Of a stretch of DNA of 64,000 bases, positions 27,648-37,749 are shown piece by piece. The DNA is from Xaviernesmea oryzae (GTDB taxonomy: Bacteria > Pseudomonadota > Alphaproteobacteria > Rhizobiales > Rhizobiaceae): assembly GCF_900109605.1 (NCBI RefSeq), contig NZ_FOAM01000002.1, forward strand, positions 310,001 through 374,000. The letters are read 5' to 3'. Position 1 is the stretch's first letter; every line of letters starts with the position of its first letter. The notes under the pieces were generated by a model. That model ran no database searches. It worked only from the letters and a program-made list of their open reading frames with translations, and was not told the origin of the DNA. The position numbers and the translations under genes were made by a program.

Positions 27648-29471
27648 ATGGAGACGAGCTTGCGCAGATTTTTCCTGGGGCTGTCCGTGTTGGCGTCACT
27701 TGCCGCCGGCCCTGCCCTTGCCGAGCCGGTTCATGCCATCGCCATGCATGGGTCCCCGGCCCTGCCCGATGATTTCAAGGCCTTTCCCTATGTCAATCCG
27801 ACCGTCAAGAAGGGCGGGAAGATCGCCTATGGCGTCGTCGGCACCTTCGACAATCTCAATCCCTTCATTCTCAAGAGCATTCGCACCACCGCGCGCGGCA
27901 TGCTCGATCCGGAATACAGCAATCTGGTCTATGATTCGCTGATGCAGCGCTCCGCAGACGAGGCGTTCTCGCTTTATCCGCTCCTGGCCGAGAGCGTTGA
28001 ATGGGATGATGACCGTAGCTTCATCCAGTTCAATCTCAATCCCAAGGCCCGCTGGTCCGATGGGCAGCCGGTCACGCCTGAGGACGTCATCTTCACGTTC
28101 GAGCTGTTTCGCGACAAGGGCCGCGTGCCGTTCGCCAATCGTCTCGCTAAGGTTTCGAAGCTCGAAAAGGTGGGAGAGCGCAGCGTGCGCTTCACCTTCA
28201 ACGAAAAAAGCGACCGGGAATTTCCGCTGCTGGTGGCGCTGACGCCGATCCTACCGAAGCACGCGACCGACGTGGCCACCTTCGAGCAGACGACGCTGAA
28301 ATTCCCTGTCGGATCCGGGCCTTATAAGGTAGCGGATGTGCGGCCGGGCGAGCGTATCACCTATCGCCGCGACCCGAATTATTGGGCGAAGGATCTGCCG
28401 TCCAAGGTCGGCTACGACAATTACGACGAGATCTCGATCGAATATTTTCTTCAGGAAAACACGTTGTTCGAAGCCTTCAAAAAGGGCGAGATAGACGTTT
28501 ATCCCGAGGGAAGCCCGACCAAATGGGCGCGCGGCTATGACTTTCCGGCCGTTGCGTCAGGCCAGGTGATCAAGGACACCTTCACCCCCCGCACACCGTC
28601 CGGCATGCTCGGCTTCGTTTTCAACACACGCCGGCCGGTCTTCAGCGATATCAAACTGCGCCAGGGTCTGGCGCTGGTCTTCGACTTCGAATGGGTCAAC
28701 AAAAACCTGTTCGACAATGCCTATACGAGAACTCAGAGCTATTGGCAGAATTCCAGCCTTTCCTATCTCGGCAACCCCGCAGACAATCGCGAGCTGTCGA
28801 TTCTCGGCGATGCGAAAAACCGGATCATCCCCGGCGTCCTCGATGGTTCCTATCGCCTGCCGGTCACGGATGCGTCCGGGCGCGACCGCAACGTGCTACG
28901 CGAGGCCGTGACGCTGCTGCGCGAGGCCGGCTATGTCGTTAAAGATGGACGCATGGTCAATGCGCAGGGCACGCCGCTCAGCTTCGAGATCATGACGCAG
29001 AATGACGGACAGGAGAAGCTGGCGCTCGCCTATCAGCGCTTCCTCGCCCCGCTCGGCATTCAGGCGAGCGTTCGGACAGTCGACGATTCGCAATATCAGG
29101 CGCGCAGCCAGACCTTCGATTACGACGTGATCATGAAGTCCTTTCCCTCCTCGCTGTCCCCTGGGATCGAGCAGGTCGGTCGCTGGACATCGTCGGCGCG
29201 AGACCGGCAGGGCAGCGACAATTTCGCCGGCGTGGCCGACAAGGATGTCGACACTCTCGTGAACGCGATCCTCCAGGCCCGCACGCAGGAGGATTTCACC
29301 GCCGCCGTGCGCGCCCATGACCGGCTGCTGGTGTCGAACTTCTTCGTGGTGCCGCTCTATCACGTCAATGCGAAGTGGCTGGCCCGACAAAAGCATATCA
29401 ACCGGCCCGACGTGGTGCCGCTTTACGGCTATCAGCTGCCGACCTGGTGGGACGAAGACGCGCAGAAGTAA
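27648..29471 (+). CDS. Extracellular solute-binding protein family 5 (YejA-like)
   Basis: A 607-residue periplasmic binding protein of the peptide/microcin C type (SBP family 5). Signal peptide about 1-25 ending PALA. Family features: YPLLAESVEWDDDRSFIQFNL, ARWSDGQPVTPEDVIFTFELF near 140-165, KFPVGSGPYKVADVRPGE and DNFAGVADKDVDTLV. E. coli YejA is encoded with the permease and ATPase genes yejBEF; here no transporter genes adjoin, so it either docks with a remote transporter or has another role. ATG at 27648 has no strong ribosome site, but the signal peptide supports it. Confidence 0.9.
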   Translation: METSLRRFFLGLSVLASLAAGPALAEPVHAIAMHGSPALPDDFKAFPYVNPTVKKGGKIAYGVVGTFDNLNPFILKSIRTTARGMLDPEYSNLVYDSLMQRSADEAFSLYPLLAESVEWDDDRSFIQFNLNPKARWSDGQPVTPEDVIFTFELFRDKGRVPFANRLAKVSKLEKVGERSVRFTFNEKSDREFPLLVALTPILPKHATDVATFEQTTLKFPVGSGPYKVADVRPGERITYRRDPNYWAKDLPSKVGYDNYDEISIEYFLQENTLFEAFKKGEIDVYPEGSPTKWARGYDFPAVASGQVIKDTFTPRTPSGMLGFVFNTRRPVFSDIKLRQGLALVFDFEWVNKNLFDNAYTRTQSYWQNSSLSYLGNPADNRELSILGDAKNRIIPGVLDGSYRLPVTDASGRDRNVLREAVTLLREAGYVVKDGRMVNAQGTPLSFEIMTQNDGQEKLALAYQRFLAPLGIQASVRTVDDSQYQARSQTFDYDVIMKSFPSSLSPGIEQVGRWTSSARDRQGSDNFAGVADKDVDTLVNAILQARTQEDFTAAVRAHDRLLVSNFFVVPLYHVNAKWLARQKHINRPDVVPLYGYQLPTWWDEDAQK

Positions 29472-29585
29472 GCCGGGTTCACCGCAGCCAATTAAAGTAA
29501 GATAGCTGGCTCAATAAATGGTCGTCTCGATGCGCGGCGATGCAGGCCGAGACCGGCCGAGGCCGACAGGACAAAAGGACACGCC

Positions 29586-30242
29586 ATGCACCATATTTCC
29601 ATCGATGTCGTCTCGGACGTGGTCTGCCCCTGGTGCTATCTCGGCAAGGCACGTCTCGATCAGGCGCTGGCGGCTTTGTCAGGTGAAGTGATCGTCACCG
29701 TCAGCTGGCGGCCTTATCAGCTCAATCCAGACCTGCCGCCCGAGGGCGTTGATCATAAGGCGCATCTTGCCGCCAAGCTCGGCGGACAGGCGGCGGTCGA
29801 CCAGGCTCATGCCCGGCTGGAAGAACTCGGACGCGCCGATGGCATCGCCTTCAATTTCGACGCGGTCCGCATCAGCCCAAACACGCTTGACGCCCATCGC
29901 CTGGTGCGTTGGGCCGGCACCGAGGGCGCAGCAATTCAGGATGCGGTGGTGACGGCGCTGTTCAAGGCGAATTTCGAGGAAGGCCGCAATCTCGGCGATC
30001 GCGCAGAGCTGGTCGCCATTGCCGGGGAAGCCGGCATGCAGGCCTCGGTCGTCGAGGCCCTGTTCGACTCTGGCGCGGATCGAGAGGCGGTGCTGGAGGA
30101 GATCGAGATGGCCCGCAACATGGGCGTGACGGGCGTCCCCTGCTTCATTATCGACAATCAATATGCTGTCATGGGCGCGCAGACGGTCGAAGCCATGACG
30201 GCGGCCCTTCGCGATATTACGCAGATGAAGATGCCGAACTGA
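29586..30242 (+). CDS. DsbA-family oxidoreductase, FrnE-like
   Basis: A 218-residue thioredoxin-fold protein of the DsbA/FrnE group. The active site CPWC is at residues 14-17 ([21 protein letters not shown]) and the cis-Pro loop [18 protein letters not shown] near 185-200. There is no signal peptide, so it should be cytoplasmic, unlike true DsbA; FrnE of Deinococcus is linked to oxidative stress tolerance. Follows the YejA-like gene by 114 bases; co-transcription is possible. Confidence 0.9.
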   Translation: MHHISIDVVSDVVCPWCYLGKARLDQALAALSGEVIVTVSWRPYQLNPDLPPEGVDHKAHLAAKLGGQAAVDQAHARLEELGRADGIAFNFDAVRISPNTLDAHRLVRWAGTEGAAIQDAVVTALFKANFEEGRNLGDRAELVAIAGEAGMQASVVEALFDSGADREAVLEEIEMARNMGVTGVPCFIIDNQYAVMGAQTVEAMTAALRDITQMKMPN

Positions 30243-30357
30243 GGCAACATCACAGGGGGCTCAGCGGACGAGATCCTGCCGGCCGATAAAGGCCGAGCCG
30301 AGTGGCAGCAATGCGCTTATAAGAGCGGGCAGGTTCAACCGTTCTCATGAGTCGCTC

Positions 30358-31335
30358 GTGTCCGTCGATAAAGTCCTTCTTGCCCAGCATGCCCATCAGA
30401 CCCTGCCCCAAGCCGAAATCGCGAGCCTGCCGAATTATTATCGCGGAAAGGTGCGCGACAATTATGATCTGGCGGATGGTCGCCGCATCCTGATCACCAC
30501 GGACCGGATCAGCGCCTTCGACCAGCCACTTGCCGTGATCCCGTTCAAGGGCCAGGTGCTGACACAGATCGCGCGCTACTGGTTCGAGCAGACGGCGTCG
30601 ATCTGCGCCAATCATGTGCTTGATTATCCCGATCCGAACGTCGTGATTGGCCGCCGTCTCGATATTCTGCCGGTGGAGATCGTGGTGCGCGGCTATCTGG
30701 CCGGCACCACGTCGACCTCGATTCTCACGCGCTACCGCGCTGGCGAGCGGGAGATGTATGGCCACCAATTTCCGGAAGGAATGCGCGCGAATGAGGCGCT
30801 GCCGCAGGCCATCATCACGCCAACCACCAAGGCGATGGATGGTGGACATGACGAACCGCTTTCCGAGGCGATGATCCTGGATCAGGGACTGCTGACGGCC
30901 GAGCAGTGGCAGACCGTGTCGCAAACGGCGTTGGCCCTGTTTGCCCGCGGCCAGGCGCTCGCCGCCGACCGTGGCCTGATCCTAGCCGACACCAAATATG
31001 AATTCGGCCTGGACAGCGATGGCCAGATCGTTCTCGCAGACGAGATCCACACGCCCGACAGCAGCCGTTATTGGTTCGCCGAGACCTATCGCGAACGGTT
31101 CGAGGCCGGACAGGCGCCGGAGAGCTTCGACAAGGACTTCGTGCGCAATTGGGTGGTCGCCCGCTGCGACCCCTATCGCGACCCTATCCCCGAGATTCCG
31201 CAGGATGTCGTGCTGGAAGCCGCCGCGGTCTACATCCGCGCCTATGAGATCATCACCGGCAAGGCCTTCGTCCTGCCCGATCCGGCGGAGGTGCCGATCG
31301 AGCGCGTCAGGCGCAATCTGGCGAAATATGCCTGA
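30358..31335 (+). CDS. purC: SAICAR synthetase (phosphoribosylaminoimidazole-succinocarboxamide synthase)
   Basis: Condenses CAIR with aspartate in purine synthesis; 325 residues, the longer PurC type rather than the 250-residue form of the rhizobial purCSQL cluster. Motifs: [13 protein letters not shown] near 27-39, [32 protein letters not shown] and [19 protein letters not shown]. The start is GTG at 30358; an ATG ten bases upstream is out of frame. Stands alone, 116 bases after the FrnE-like gene. A second purC elsewhere would be expected in a rhizobium. Confidence 0.94.
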   Translation: MSVDKVLLAQHAHQTLPQAEIASLPNYYRGKVRDNYDLADGRRILITTDRISAFDQPLAVIPFKGQVLTQIARYWFEQTASICANHVLDYPDPNVVIGRRLDILPVEIVVRGYLAGTTSTSILTRYRAGEREMYGHQFPEGMRANEALPQAIITPTTKAMDGGHDEPLSEAMILDQGLLTAEQWQTVSQTALALFARGQALAADRGLILADTKYEFGLDSDGQIVLADEIHTPDSSRYWFAETYRERFEAGQAPESFDKDFVRNWVVARCDPYRDPIPEIPQDVVLEAAAVYIRAYEIITGKAFVLPDPAEVPIERVRRNLAKYA

Positions 31336-31381
31336 GCCTTGGTGACTTGCCAAAACCCAAGGCAGCGTCATCGCGCGAGGC

Positions 31382-31412
31382 TGCGATGCTCGAGCTTGTC
31401 TCGGGCATCGCA
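31382..31412. repeat. REP-like palindrome between purC and mfd
   Basis: TGCGATGC (31382-31389) and GCATCGCA (31405-31412) are perfect arms, and CGAG/CTCG nest inside. The minus-strand pattern GATGCCCGAGACAAGC resembles the GATGCTCGGGACAAGC palindromes scattered in rhizobial genomes. It lies between convergent genes and may help terminate both. Confidence 0.55.
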
Positions 31413-31495
31413 ACGGTCTGATTGATTGAACACCTGAAATTCCTCGGCACAAGGCGAGGATAAAAGTCTTGCGCGGAGGGTGCCGTCACTCCCCG

Positions 31496-34400
31496 TCAGC
31501 CCGTCTTCGCTAGCCCCGCCAATTGCGTCATCATCAGCGCGGCCCCAGCCAAGCGCTTCTCCGGGGTCGGGAAGTCGCGCTGGAAGAAGATGCTGTGATC
31601 CGCGCGGATCTTGGCGCTCGGCCCCTGCTTGGAGATATAGCCGACGAGTGCGGTCGGATTGGGGAATTCTCGGTTGCGGAACTGAACCACCACGCCCTTC
31701 GGCCCGGCATCCAGCTTTTCGACATTGGCGGTGCGGCAAAGCGATTTCACATAGACGATCTTTAGCAGATGCTGGACTTCCACCGGCAGAGGACCGAAGC
31801 GGTCGATCAGCTCTGCACCGAACGCATCGATCTCCGAGAGTTCGGAAATCTCGCCAAGCCGACGATAGAGGCTAAGGCGAAGATGCAGATCCGGCACGTA
31901 GTCGTCGGGGATCATCACCGGCGTGCCCACGGAGATCTGCGGCGACCAGCCGGTATCGACAACATCCTCCGGTGAACCCTTCAGCTCCGCCACAGCCTCT
32001 TCCAGCATCTGCTGGTAGAGTTCGAAGCCAACTTCCTTGATATGGCCGGACTGCTCGTCGCCCAAAAGATTGCCGGCGCCGCGAATGTCGAGATCGTGGC
32101 TGGCCAGCTGGAAGCCAGCACCCAGCGTATCGAGCGATTGCAGGACTTTCAGCCGCCGCTCGGCCGTGGTCGTCAGCACCTTGTTGACCGGCAGGGTGAA
32201 GAGGGCAAAAGCCCGCACCTTGGAGCGGCCGACGCGGCCGCGCAGCTGATAAAGCTGCGCCAGGCCGAACATGTCGGCCCGGTGGACGATCAGCGTATTG
32301 GCCGAGGGCACGTCGAGGCCGGACTCCACGATGGTCGTGGACAGAAGAATGTCATATCGGCCTTCGTAAAAGGCGTTCATGATATCTTCGAGCTCGCCGG
32401 CCGGCATCTGGCCATGGGCGACGGCCACCTTTAGCTCCGGCGTGTTTTCGCTGAGGAAATCCTGGATCTCGGCAAGATCGCTCAGACGGGGGCAGACATA
32501 GAAGCTCTGTCCGCCGCGATAGTGCTCGCGCATCAGCGTCTCGCGAATGACCAAGCTGTCGAAGGGCGAGATGAAGGTGCGCACGGCCATGCGGTCAACC
32601 GGCGGCGTGGTGATCAGCGACAGTTCGCGCACGCCTGTGAGGGCGAGCTGCAGCGTGCGCGGGATCGGCGTGGCAGAGAGTGTGAGCACATGCACATCGC
32701 TCTTCAGCTCCTTCAGCCGCTCCTTGTGCTTGACGCCGAAATGCTGCTCCTCATCGATGATCAACAGGCCGAGATTGGCGAATTTGATGCCGCTGCCGAG
32801 CAGCGCATGGGTGCCGACGACGATATCGACCTTGCCCTCGGCCACCTCCTTCTTGGTCAAGGCCAGCTCCTTGGAACCGACGAGACGGGAGGCTTGAGCC
32901 ACGCGGATCGGCAGGCCGCGGAAGCGCTCCGAGAAGGATTTGAAATGCTGACGGGCCAGCAGCGTGGTCGGCACGACCACGGCGACCTGAACGCCATTCA
33001 TCGCCGCGAGGAAGGCCGCGCGCAGCGCAACTTCCGTCTTGCCGAAACCGACATCGCCGCAGACGAGGCGGTCCATCGGCCGGCCGGCGCCGAGATCCTC
33101 GCGCACGGCCTCGATCGAGGTCAGCTGATCCTCTGTCTCTTCATAAGGAAAGCGCGCGGCGAATTCGTCATAGAGCCCTTCGGGCGCCGTCAGCGCCGGG
33201 GCGTGGCGCGTCAGCCGCTCAGCGGCGATGCGGATCAGCCCGCCGGCCATGTCTAGCAGGCGTTTCTTCAGCTTGGCCTTGCGCGCCTGCCAGGCGACGC
33301 CGCCGAGCTTGTCGAGGATCGCATCCGAACCCTCCGCACCATAACGAGAGAGCAACTCGATGTTCTCGACCGGCAGGTAGAGCTTTGCCTCATCGGCATA
33401 GACGAGCTCCAGGCAGGCATGTGGCGCGCCGGCGGCCTCAATGGTGCGCAGGCCGACGAAGCGGCCGATGCCGTGCTCGGCATGGACGACGATCGACCCC
33501 TCGTCGAGACCGGTCACCTCGGCAATGAAGTCGGAGGAACGCTTGCGCCGCCTTGTCCGCCGCACCATGCGGTCGCCCAGAATATCCTGTTCGCCGATGA
33601 CGACGAGTTTGCCGGTCTCGAAGCCGGCTTCGAGCGATAGCACGGCAGAGCCCGCCTCGCCCGGCTTGAGCTTCTCGACCTCACCAAGCGCCGTCACCGG
33701 CTTGATATTGCCGAGACCATGCTCGGTCAGCACCTGCAGGAGACGGTCGAGCGAGCCTTCCGACCACGCCGTAATCAGCACCTTGGCGCCTGAAGCCCGG
33801 CGGTCGGCGATATATTTCACGGCCTGGTCGAAGACGTTGACGCGCTCGTCCCCAGCGCTTTCCGCCTGGGCTTCCGTCGCGTTCTTCGCCCAGCGCACAC
33901 CGATGCGCGCGTCGATCTCCATCACCGCGCGGGCCTCGCCCTGATGCTCCAGAAAGGGCGAGAGGCGGATGGCGCGGCGCGAGATCAGCGCGGCGGCAAA
34001 CTGGTCGCGGGTCAGATAGAGCTGATCGGGCGGGACGGGCTTATAGGGCGCGCCCTGGGCCATCTGGTTCTTGCCGCCCGTGTCGCGGCGGGCGTCGTAA
34101 TAATCCTCGACCAGGCGGAAGCGCTCGGCCGCCGCCTCGCGCGCCGTGTGGTCGGTGACGAGTGTGAAACCGTCGAGATAGTCGAAGACCGTCTCCAGCC
34201 CGTCATAGTAAAGCGGCAGCCAGTGCTCCATGCCGGCATAGCGCCGTCCCTCGGAAACCGCCTGATAGAGCGCATCGTCGCGCGTGGCGGCGCCGAAGAG
34301 CGAGAGATATTCCTTCCGGAAATGGCTGATCGTCTCCGGCGTCAGCATCACCTCGCTCATCGGATTGAGATCGAGCGACCGCGCCTGCCCGGTCGTGCGC

Positions 34401-35011
34401 TGGGTGGCGGGATCGAAGGAGCGGATAGATTCCAGCGTGTCGCCGAAAAAGTCGAGACGAAGAGGCTCAGTGGCGCCGGGCACGAAGACATCGAGAATGC
34501 CGCCGCGCACGGCAAATTCGCCGACCTCGCGCACCGTCGCGACGCGCTCGAAGCCGTTGCGCTCCAAGCGGTGGGCAATATCGTCCATGCGCACAACGCC
34601 GCCCGGCCGGGCGGAGAAGGTCATGGTCTCGATCACACTGCGCGGCGCCATCTTCTGCAGGCTGGCATTGACGGTGACGAGCACGATTGCCGCATGCGGC
34701 TTTTTCGCATGCGCCACGAGGCCGGAGAGCGCGGCCAGCCGTCGCGCCGAGACTTCAGCGGAAGGCGAGACTCGGTCGTAGGGCAGGCAGTCCCAACCTG
34801 GCAGCGTCAAAACGGGAATATCAGGTGCGGCAAAGCCGAGCATCTGCTCGACATCGGCAAGCCGCTGGCCATCCGAGAGAATATAGGCGACCGGCCCGCG
34901 CGCCCGCGCGATCTCGGCAAGCGCAAATGGCTCCAGCCCCGAGGGGACTGGGCCGATCGTCAGTTCGGTGGCGGCGCGCGCCAGTTGGCCTGCGTTGAAC
35001 CCGGCAATCAT
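31496..35011 (-). CDS. mfd: Transcription-repair coupling factor
   Basis: Removes RNA polymerase stalled at lesions and recruits UvrA; 1171 residues, full length. The UvrB-like N-terminal region (about 1-350) starts with MIAGFNAGQLARAATELT and contains PGWDCLPYDRVSPS; the RNA-polymerase-interacting part follows near 500-570 (EGSIVVHAEHGIGRFVGL). The helicase carries Walker A GDVGFGKTEVALRA, DEEQHFGVKHKERL, SATPIPRTLQLAL and QLRGRVGR. The C-terminal TRCF domain is present. ATG at 35011 overlaps the sdhE stop by four bases (ATGA), so the two are translationally coupled. Confidence 0.98.
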   Translation of the reverse strand: MIAGFNAGQLARAATELTIGPVPSGLEPFALAEIARARGPVAYILSDGQRLADVEQMLGFAAPDIPVLTLPGWDCLPYDRVSPSAEVSARRLAALSGLVAHAKKPHAAIVLVTVNASLQKMAPRSVIETMTFSARPGGVVRMDDIAHRLERNGFERVATVREVGEFAVRGGILDVFVPGATEPLRLDFFGDTLESIRSFDPATQRTTGQARSLDLNPMSEVMLTPETISHFRKEYLSLFGAATRDDALYQAVSEGRRYAGMEHWLPLYYDGLETVFDYLDGFTLVTDHTAREAAAERFRLVEDYYDARRDTGGKNQMAQGAPYKPVPPDQLYLTRDQFAAALISRRAIRLSPFLEHQGEARAVMEIDARIGVRWAKNATEAQAESAGDERVNVFDQAVKYIADRRASGAKVLITAWSEGSLDRLLQVLTEHGLGNIKPVTALGEVEKLKPGEAGSAVLSLEAGFETGKLVVIGEQDILGDRMVRRTRRRKRSSDFIAEVTGLDEGSIVVHAEHGIGRFVGLRTIEAAGAPHACLELVYADEAKLYLPVENIELLSRYGAEGSDAILDKLGGVAWQARKAKLKKRLLDMAGGLIRIAAERLTRHAPALTAPEGLYDEFAARFPYEETEDQLTSIEAVREDLGAGRPMDRLVCGDVGFGKTEVALRAAFLAAMNGVQVAVVVPTTLLARQHFKSFSERFRGLPIRVAQASRLVGSKELALTKKEVAEGKVDIVVGTHALLGSGIKFANLGLLIIDEEQHFGVKHKERLKELKSDVHVLTLSATPIPRTLQLALTGVRELSLITTPPVDRMAVRTFISPFDSLVIRETLMREHYRGGQSFYVCPRLSDLAEIQDFLSENTPELKVAVAHGQMPAGELEDIMNAFYEGRYDILLSTTIVESGLDVPSANTLIVHRADMFGLAQLYQLRGRVGRSKVRAFALFTLPVNKVLTTTAERRLKVLQSLDTLGAGFQLASHDLDIRGAGNLLGDEQSGHIKEVGFELYQQMLEEAVAELKGSPEDVVDTGWSPQISVGTPVMIPDDYVPDLHLRLSLYRRLGEISELSEIDAFGAELIDRFGPLPVEVQHLLKIVYVKSLCRTANVEKLDAGPKGVVVQFRNREFPNPTALVGYISKQGPSAKIRADHSIFFQRDFPTPEKRLAGAALMMTQLAGLAKTG

Positions 35012-35331
35012 GCGCCCGTCTCCGTGCGGCCATCATCCGCTTTCGATCGGTCGAAATCGGGCCGATAAGAGGCGATGCGGGTAAAGAGCGGCGTGTCGAA
35101 TTCGGCAGGCACCGTCTTCTCGCCGGTGATCCATTTCACCAGATCATTGTCCTCCTCGGCCATGATCCGCTCCAGCTCGTCCAGCACCGCGTCGGGCAAG
35201 CTGGCCAGTTCGGCCTCGGCGAACTGGCCGAAGATCAGGTCCATCTCGCGAATGCCGCGATGCCAGGCGCGAAACAGGATCTTGCGGCGGCGGACGTCGA
35301 GATCGGCGCTGCTCTGGGTAATGCCTGTCAT
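35008..35331 (-). CDS. sdhE: FAD assembly factor SdhE
   Basis: A 107-residue protein that promotes covalent flavinylation of succinate dehydrogenase subunit SdhA. Family features: RRRKILFRAWHRGIREMDLIFGQF with the RGIREMD core (RGxxE) near residues 12-35, followed by a helical ELERIMAEEDNDLVKWITG segment. ATG at 35331 gives MTGITQSSADLD; the frame is open to 35379. Its stop overlaps the mfd start (ATGA). Divergent from recG, with 205 bases between them. Confidence 0.94.
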   Translation of the reverse strand: MTGITQSSADLDVRRRKILFRAWHRGIREMDLIFGQFAEAELASLPDAVLDELERIMAEEDNDLVKWITGEKTVPAEFDTPLFTRIASYRPDFDRSKADDGRTETGA

Positions 35332-35536
35332 GGATGGATGTCTTCCCTGCTTGGCCGCGCGAGCCGGCATCTTGCACACATCTTTACGGCCTCGGCCGGC
35401 TTATAGAAGGTTCGATCTTTGTTCACGGCGCTAGGCCAGCGTAAAAATCGCTCCCCTTCGGTCGGTGTGCTCTATAAACGCTGGAAAGCCGCTTGTCAGC
35501 CTTGCCATGCAACCATCCACGGACCACCTTGCCGCC

Positions 35537-37642
35537 ATGCGCCCCAGCCTGCTCGATCCCCTGTTCGCGCCCCTGTCCAGCCTGCCCGGCATCGGGCCGA
35601 AGGTCGGCCCGCTCTATGCGCGCCTGCTGGGCGAGGAAAGCGTGGATACCTGCCGCGTGGTCGATCTCGTCTTCCATGCGCCCTCCTCCATCGTCGACCG
35701 GCGCCAGCAGCCGAAGATCATGGAGGCGCCGCCCGGCGTCATCGTCACCATCTCCGCCCGCGTCGACCGGCATCAGCCGCCGCCCCCCGGCCGTTCCAGC
35801 CAGCCGACCCGCGTCTTCCTTCATGATGAGACAGGAGAACTGGCGCTGACCTTTTTCCGCGCCAAGGGGGGATGGCTGGAAAAGGCGCTGCCGGTGGGCG
35901 AGACCGTGATCGTCAGCGGCAAGGTGGAATGGTTCAACGGCCGCGCCTCCATGGTCCATCCCGATTACATGGTGCGGGCAGAGGAGGCGGGCAACCTGCC
36001 GCTGGTCGAGCCGGTCTATCCGCTGACGGCGGGCCTCTCGCCGCGCATCCTGCGCAAGGCGATCGAGGCGGCGGTCGAGCGCATTCCCGACTTTCCCGAA
36101 TGGCTCGATGACAGCGTCATCCGCGCCCAGGTCTTCCAGACCACGCGCGAAGCGTTCGAGGCGCTGCATGCCCCGCGCGATGCCGCCGATATCGATCCGC
36201 GCGCACCGGCGCGCCGGCGACTGGCCTATGATGAGTTTCTAGCCGGCCAGCTGTCGCTCTCCCTCGTGCGCCGGCGGATGCGGGCAGCGCCCGGCATTCC
36301 CGTGAAAGCAACAGGCGAATTGAGCGACAAGGTGCTGGCGGCCCTGCCCTTTTCGCTGACAGCGAGCCAGACAGCCGCCGTGGCCGATATCCTCAAGGAT
36401 ATGGGAAGCGCCGAGCGCATGCTGCGCCTGCTCCAGGGTGATGTCGGCTCCGGCAAGACCGCCGTCGCGCTGATGGCCATGCTGGCGGCTGTGGAGGATG
36501 GTGGTCAGGGCGTGCTGATGGCGCCGACCGAGATCCTTGCCCGCCAGCATGCCGCCACCATCGCCCGCATGGCCGAGCCGGCGGGCGTCAGGGTCGATGT
36601 GCTCACCGGCCGCACCAAAGGCCGGGAGCGCGAGGCGATTCTCGCGCGCCTCGCCTCGGGCGAAACCGGCATCGTCGTCGGCACGCATGCGCTGTTTCAG
36701 GAAGGGGTGGAGTATCACAACCTGCTGCTCGCCGTGATCGATGAACAGCATCGTTTCGGCGTGCATCAGCGCCTGGCGCTGACCGCCAAGGGCATCGGCC
36801 CGCATATGCTGGTGATGACGGCCACACCGATCCCGCGCACCCTGGTGCTCGCCGCCTTCGGCGATATGGATGTCTCCAAGCTCACGGAAAAGCCCGCCGG
36901 CCGCAAGCCGATCACCACCGCCACCATTCCTCTGGAGCGCATCGGCGATGTCGTCGGCAGGCTGAAGAGCGCGCTGGCCGAGGGCCGCAAGGCCTATTGG
37001 ATCTGCCCGCTGGTGGAGGAGAGCGAGGAAAGCGAGCTGATGTCGGCAGAAGAGCGCTTTCAGGTGCTCTCGGGCATGCTGGGCCCAGCGGTCGGCCTCG
37101 TCCACGGGCGGATGAGTGGCACGGAGAAGGATGCGGTGATGCAGGCCTTCAAGCAGTCGGACATCAAGGTGCTGGTGGCAACCACCGTGGTCGAAGTCGG
37201 CGTCGACGTGCCTGATGCCTCGATCATCGTCATCGAACATGCCGAGCGTTTCGGCCTTGCCCAACTGCACCAGCTGCGCGGTCGCGTCGGGCGTGGCGCG
37301 GATGCCTCGACCTGCATCCTGCTCTACAAGGGGCCCTTGAGCGAAAACGGCCATGCGCGGCTGTCGATCCTGCGCGAGACGGAGGATGGCTTCCGCATTG
37401 CCGAGGAGGATCTGAAGCTGCGCGGCGAAGGCGAGCTTCTCGGTACCCGCCAGTCCGGCACACCGGGCTTCCGTATCGCAAGCTTGGAAGCGCATGCCGA
37501 TCTTTTGGAAATCGCCCGCAAGGATGCGGCCTATCTGATCGAGCGCGACCCGGATCTGGCCTCCGAGCGCGGACAGGCGCTGCGCGTGCTGCTCTACCTG
37601 CACCGGCGCGACGAGGCGATCCGCTATCTCAGAGCTGGATAG
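35537..37642 (+). CDS. recG: ATP-dependent DNA helicase RecG
   Basis: Fork-reversal helicase acting on Holliday junctions and stalled forks; 701 residues. The N-terminal wedge domain begins LSSLPGIGPKVGPLYARLL and includes the OB-fold. The helicase core has Walker A GDVGSGKTAVALMA, DEQHRFGVHQR, TATPIPRTLVLA and QLRGRVGRGAD. ATG at 35537 was preferred over 35465 because MRPSLLDPLFAPLSSLPGIGPKV is the rhizobial N-terminus. Neighbour to mfd and sdhE on the opposite strand, a common arrangement in the order. Confidence 0.97.
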   Translation: MRPSLLDPLFAPLSSLPGIGPKVGPLYARLLGEESVDTCRVVDLVFHAPSSIVDRRQQPKIMEAPPGVIVTISARVDRHQPPPPGRSSQPTRVFLHDETGELALTFFRAKGGWLEKALPVGETVIVSGKVEWFNGRASMVHPDYMVRAEEAGNLPLVEPVYPLTAGLSPRILRKAIEAAVERIPDFPEWLDDSVIRAQVFQTTREAFEALHAPRDAADIDPRAPARRRLAYDEFLAGQLSLSLVRRRMRAAPGIPVKATGELSDKVLAALPFSLTASQTAAVADILKDMGSAERMLRLLQGDVGSGKTAVALMAMLAAVEDGGQGVLMAPTEILARQHAATIARMAEPAGVRVDVLTGRTKGREREAILARLASGETGIVVGTHALFQEGVEYHNLLLAVIDEQHRFGVHQRLALTAKGIGPHMLVMTATPIPRTLVLAAFGDMDVSKLTEKPAGRKPITTATIPLERIGDVVGRLKSALAEGRKAYWICPLVEESEESELMSAEERFQVLSGMLGPAVGLVHGRMSGTEKDAVMQAFKQSDIKVLVATTVVEVGVDVPDASIIVIEHAERFGLAQLHQLRGRVGRGADASTCILLYKGPLSENGHARLSILRETEDGFRIAEEDLKLRGEGELLGTRQSGTPGFRIASLEAHADLLEIARKDAAYLIERDPDLASERGQALRVLLYLHRRDEAIRYLRAG

Positions 37643-37749
37643 GCGCGTCATGGCGCCGAGGCTTGGCTTATCTGAGATTGCGTGGCATCGTCATTTCGCT
37701 TCACCACAATGGTGTGGAAGGCACGGTCGCGGAAATTTTCAGGGCGCTG

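Noticed and set aside
30348-30357. ATG at 30348 as the purC start
   Set aside because: Out of frame with purC; GTG at 30358 is the in-frame start.
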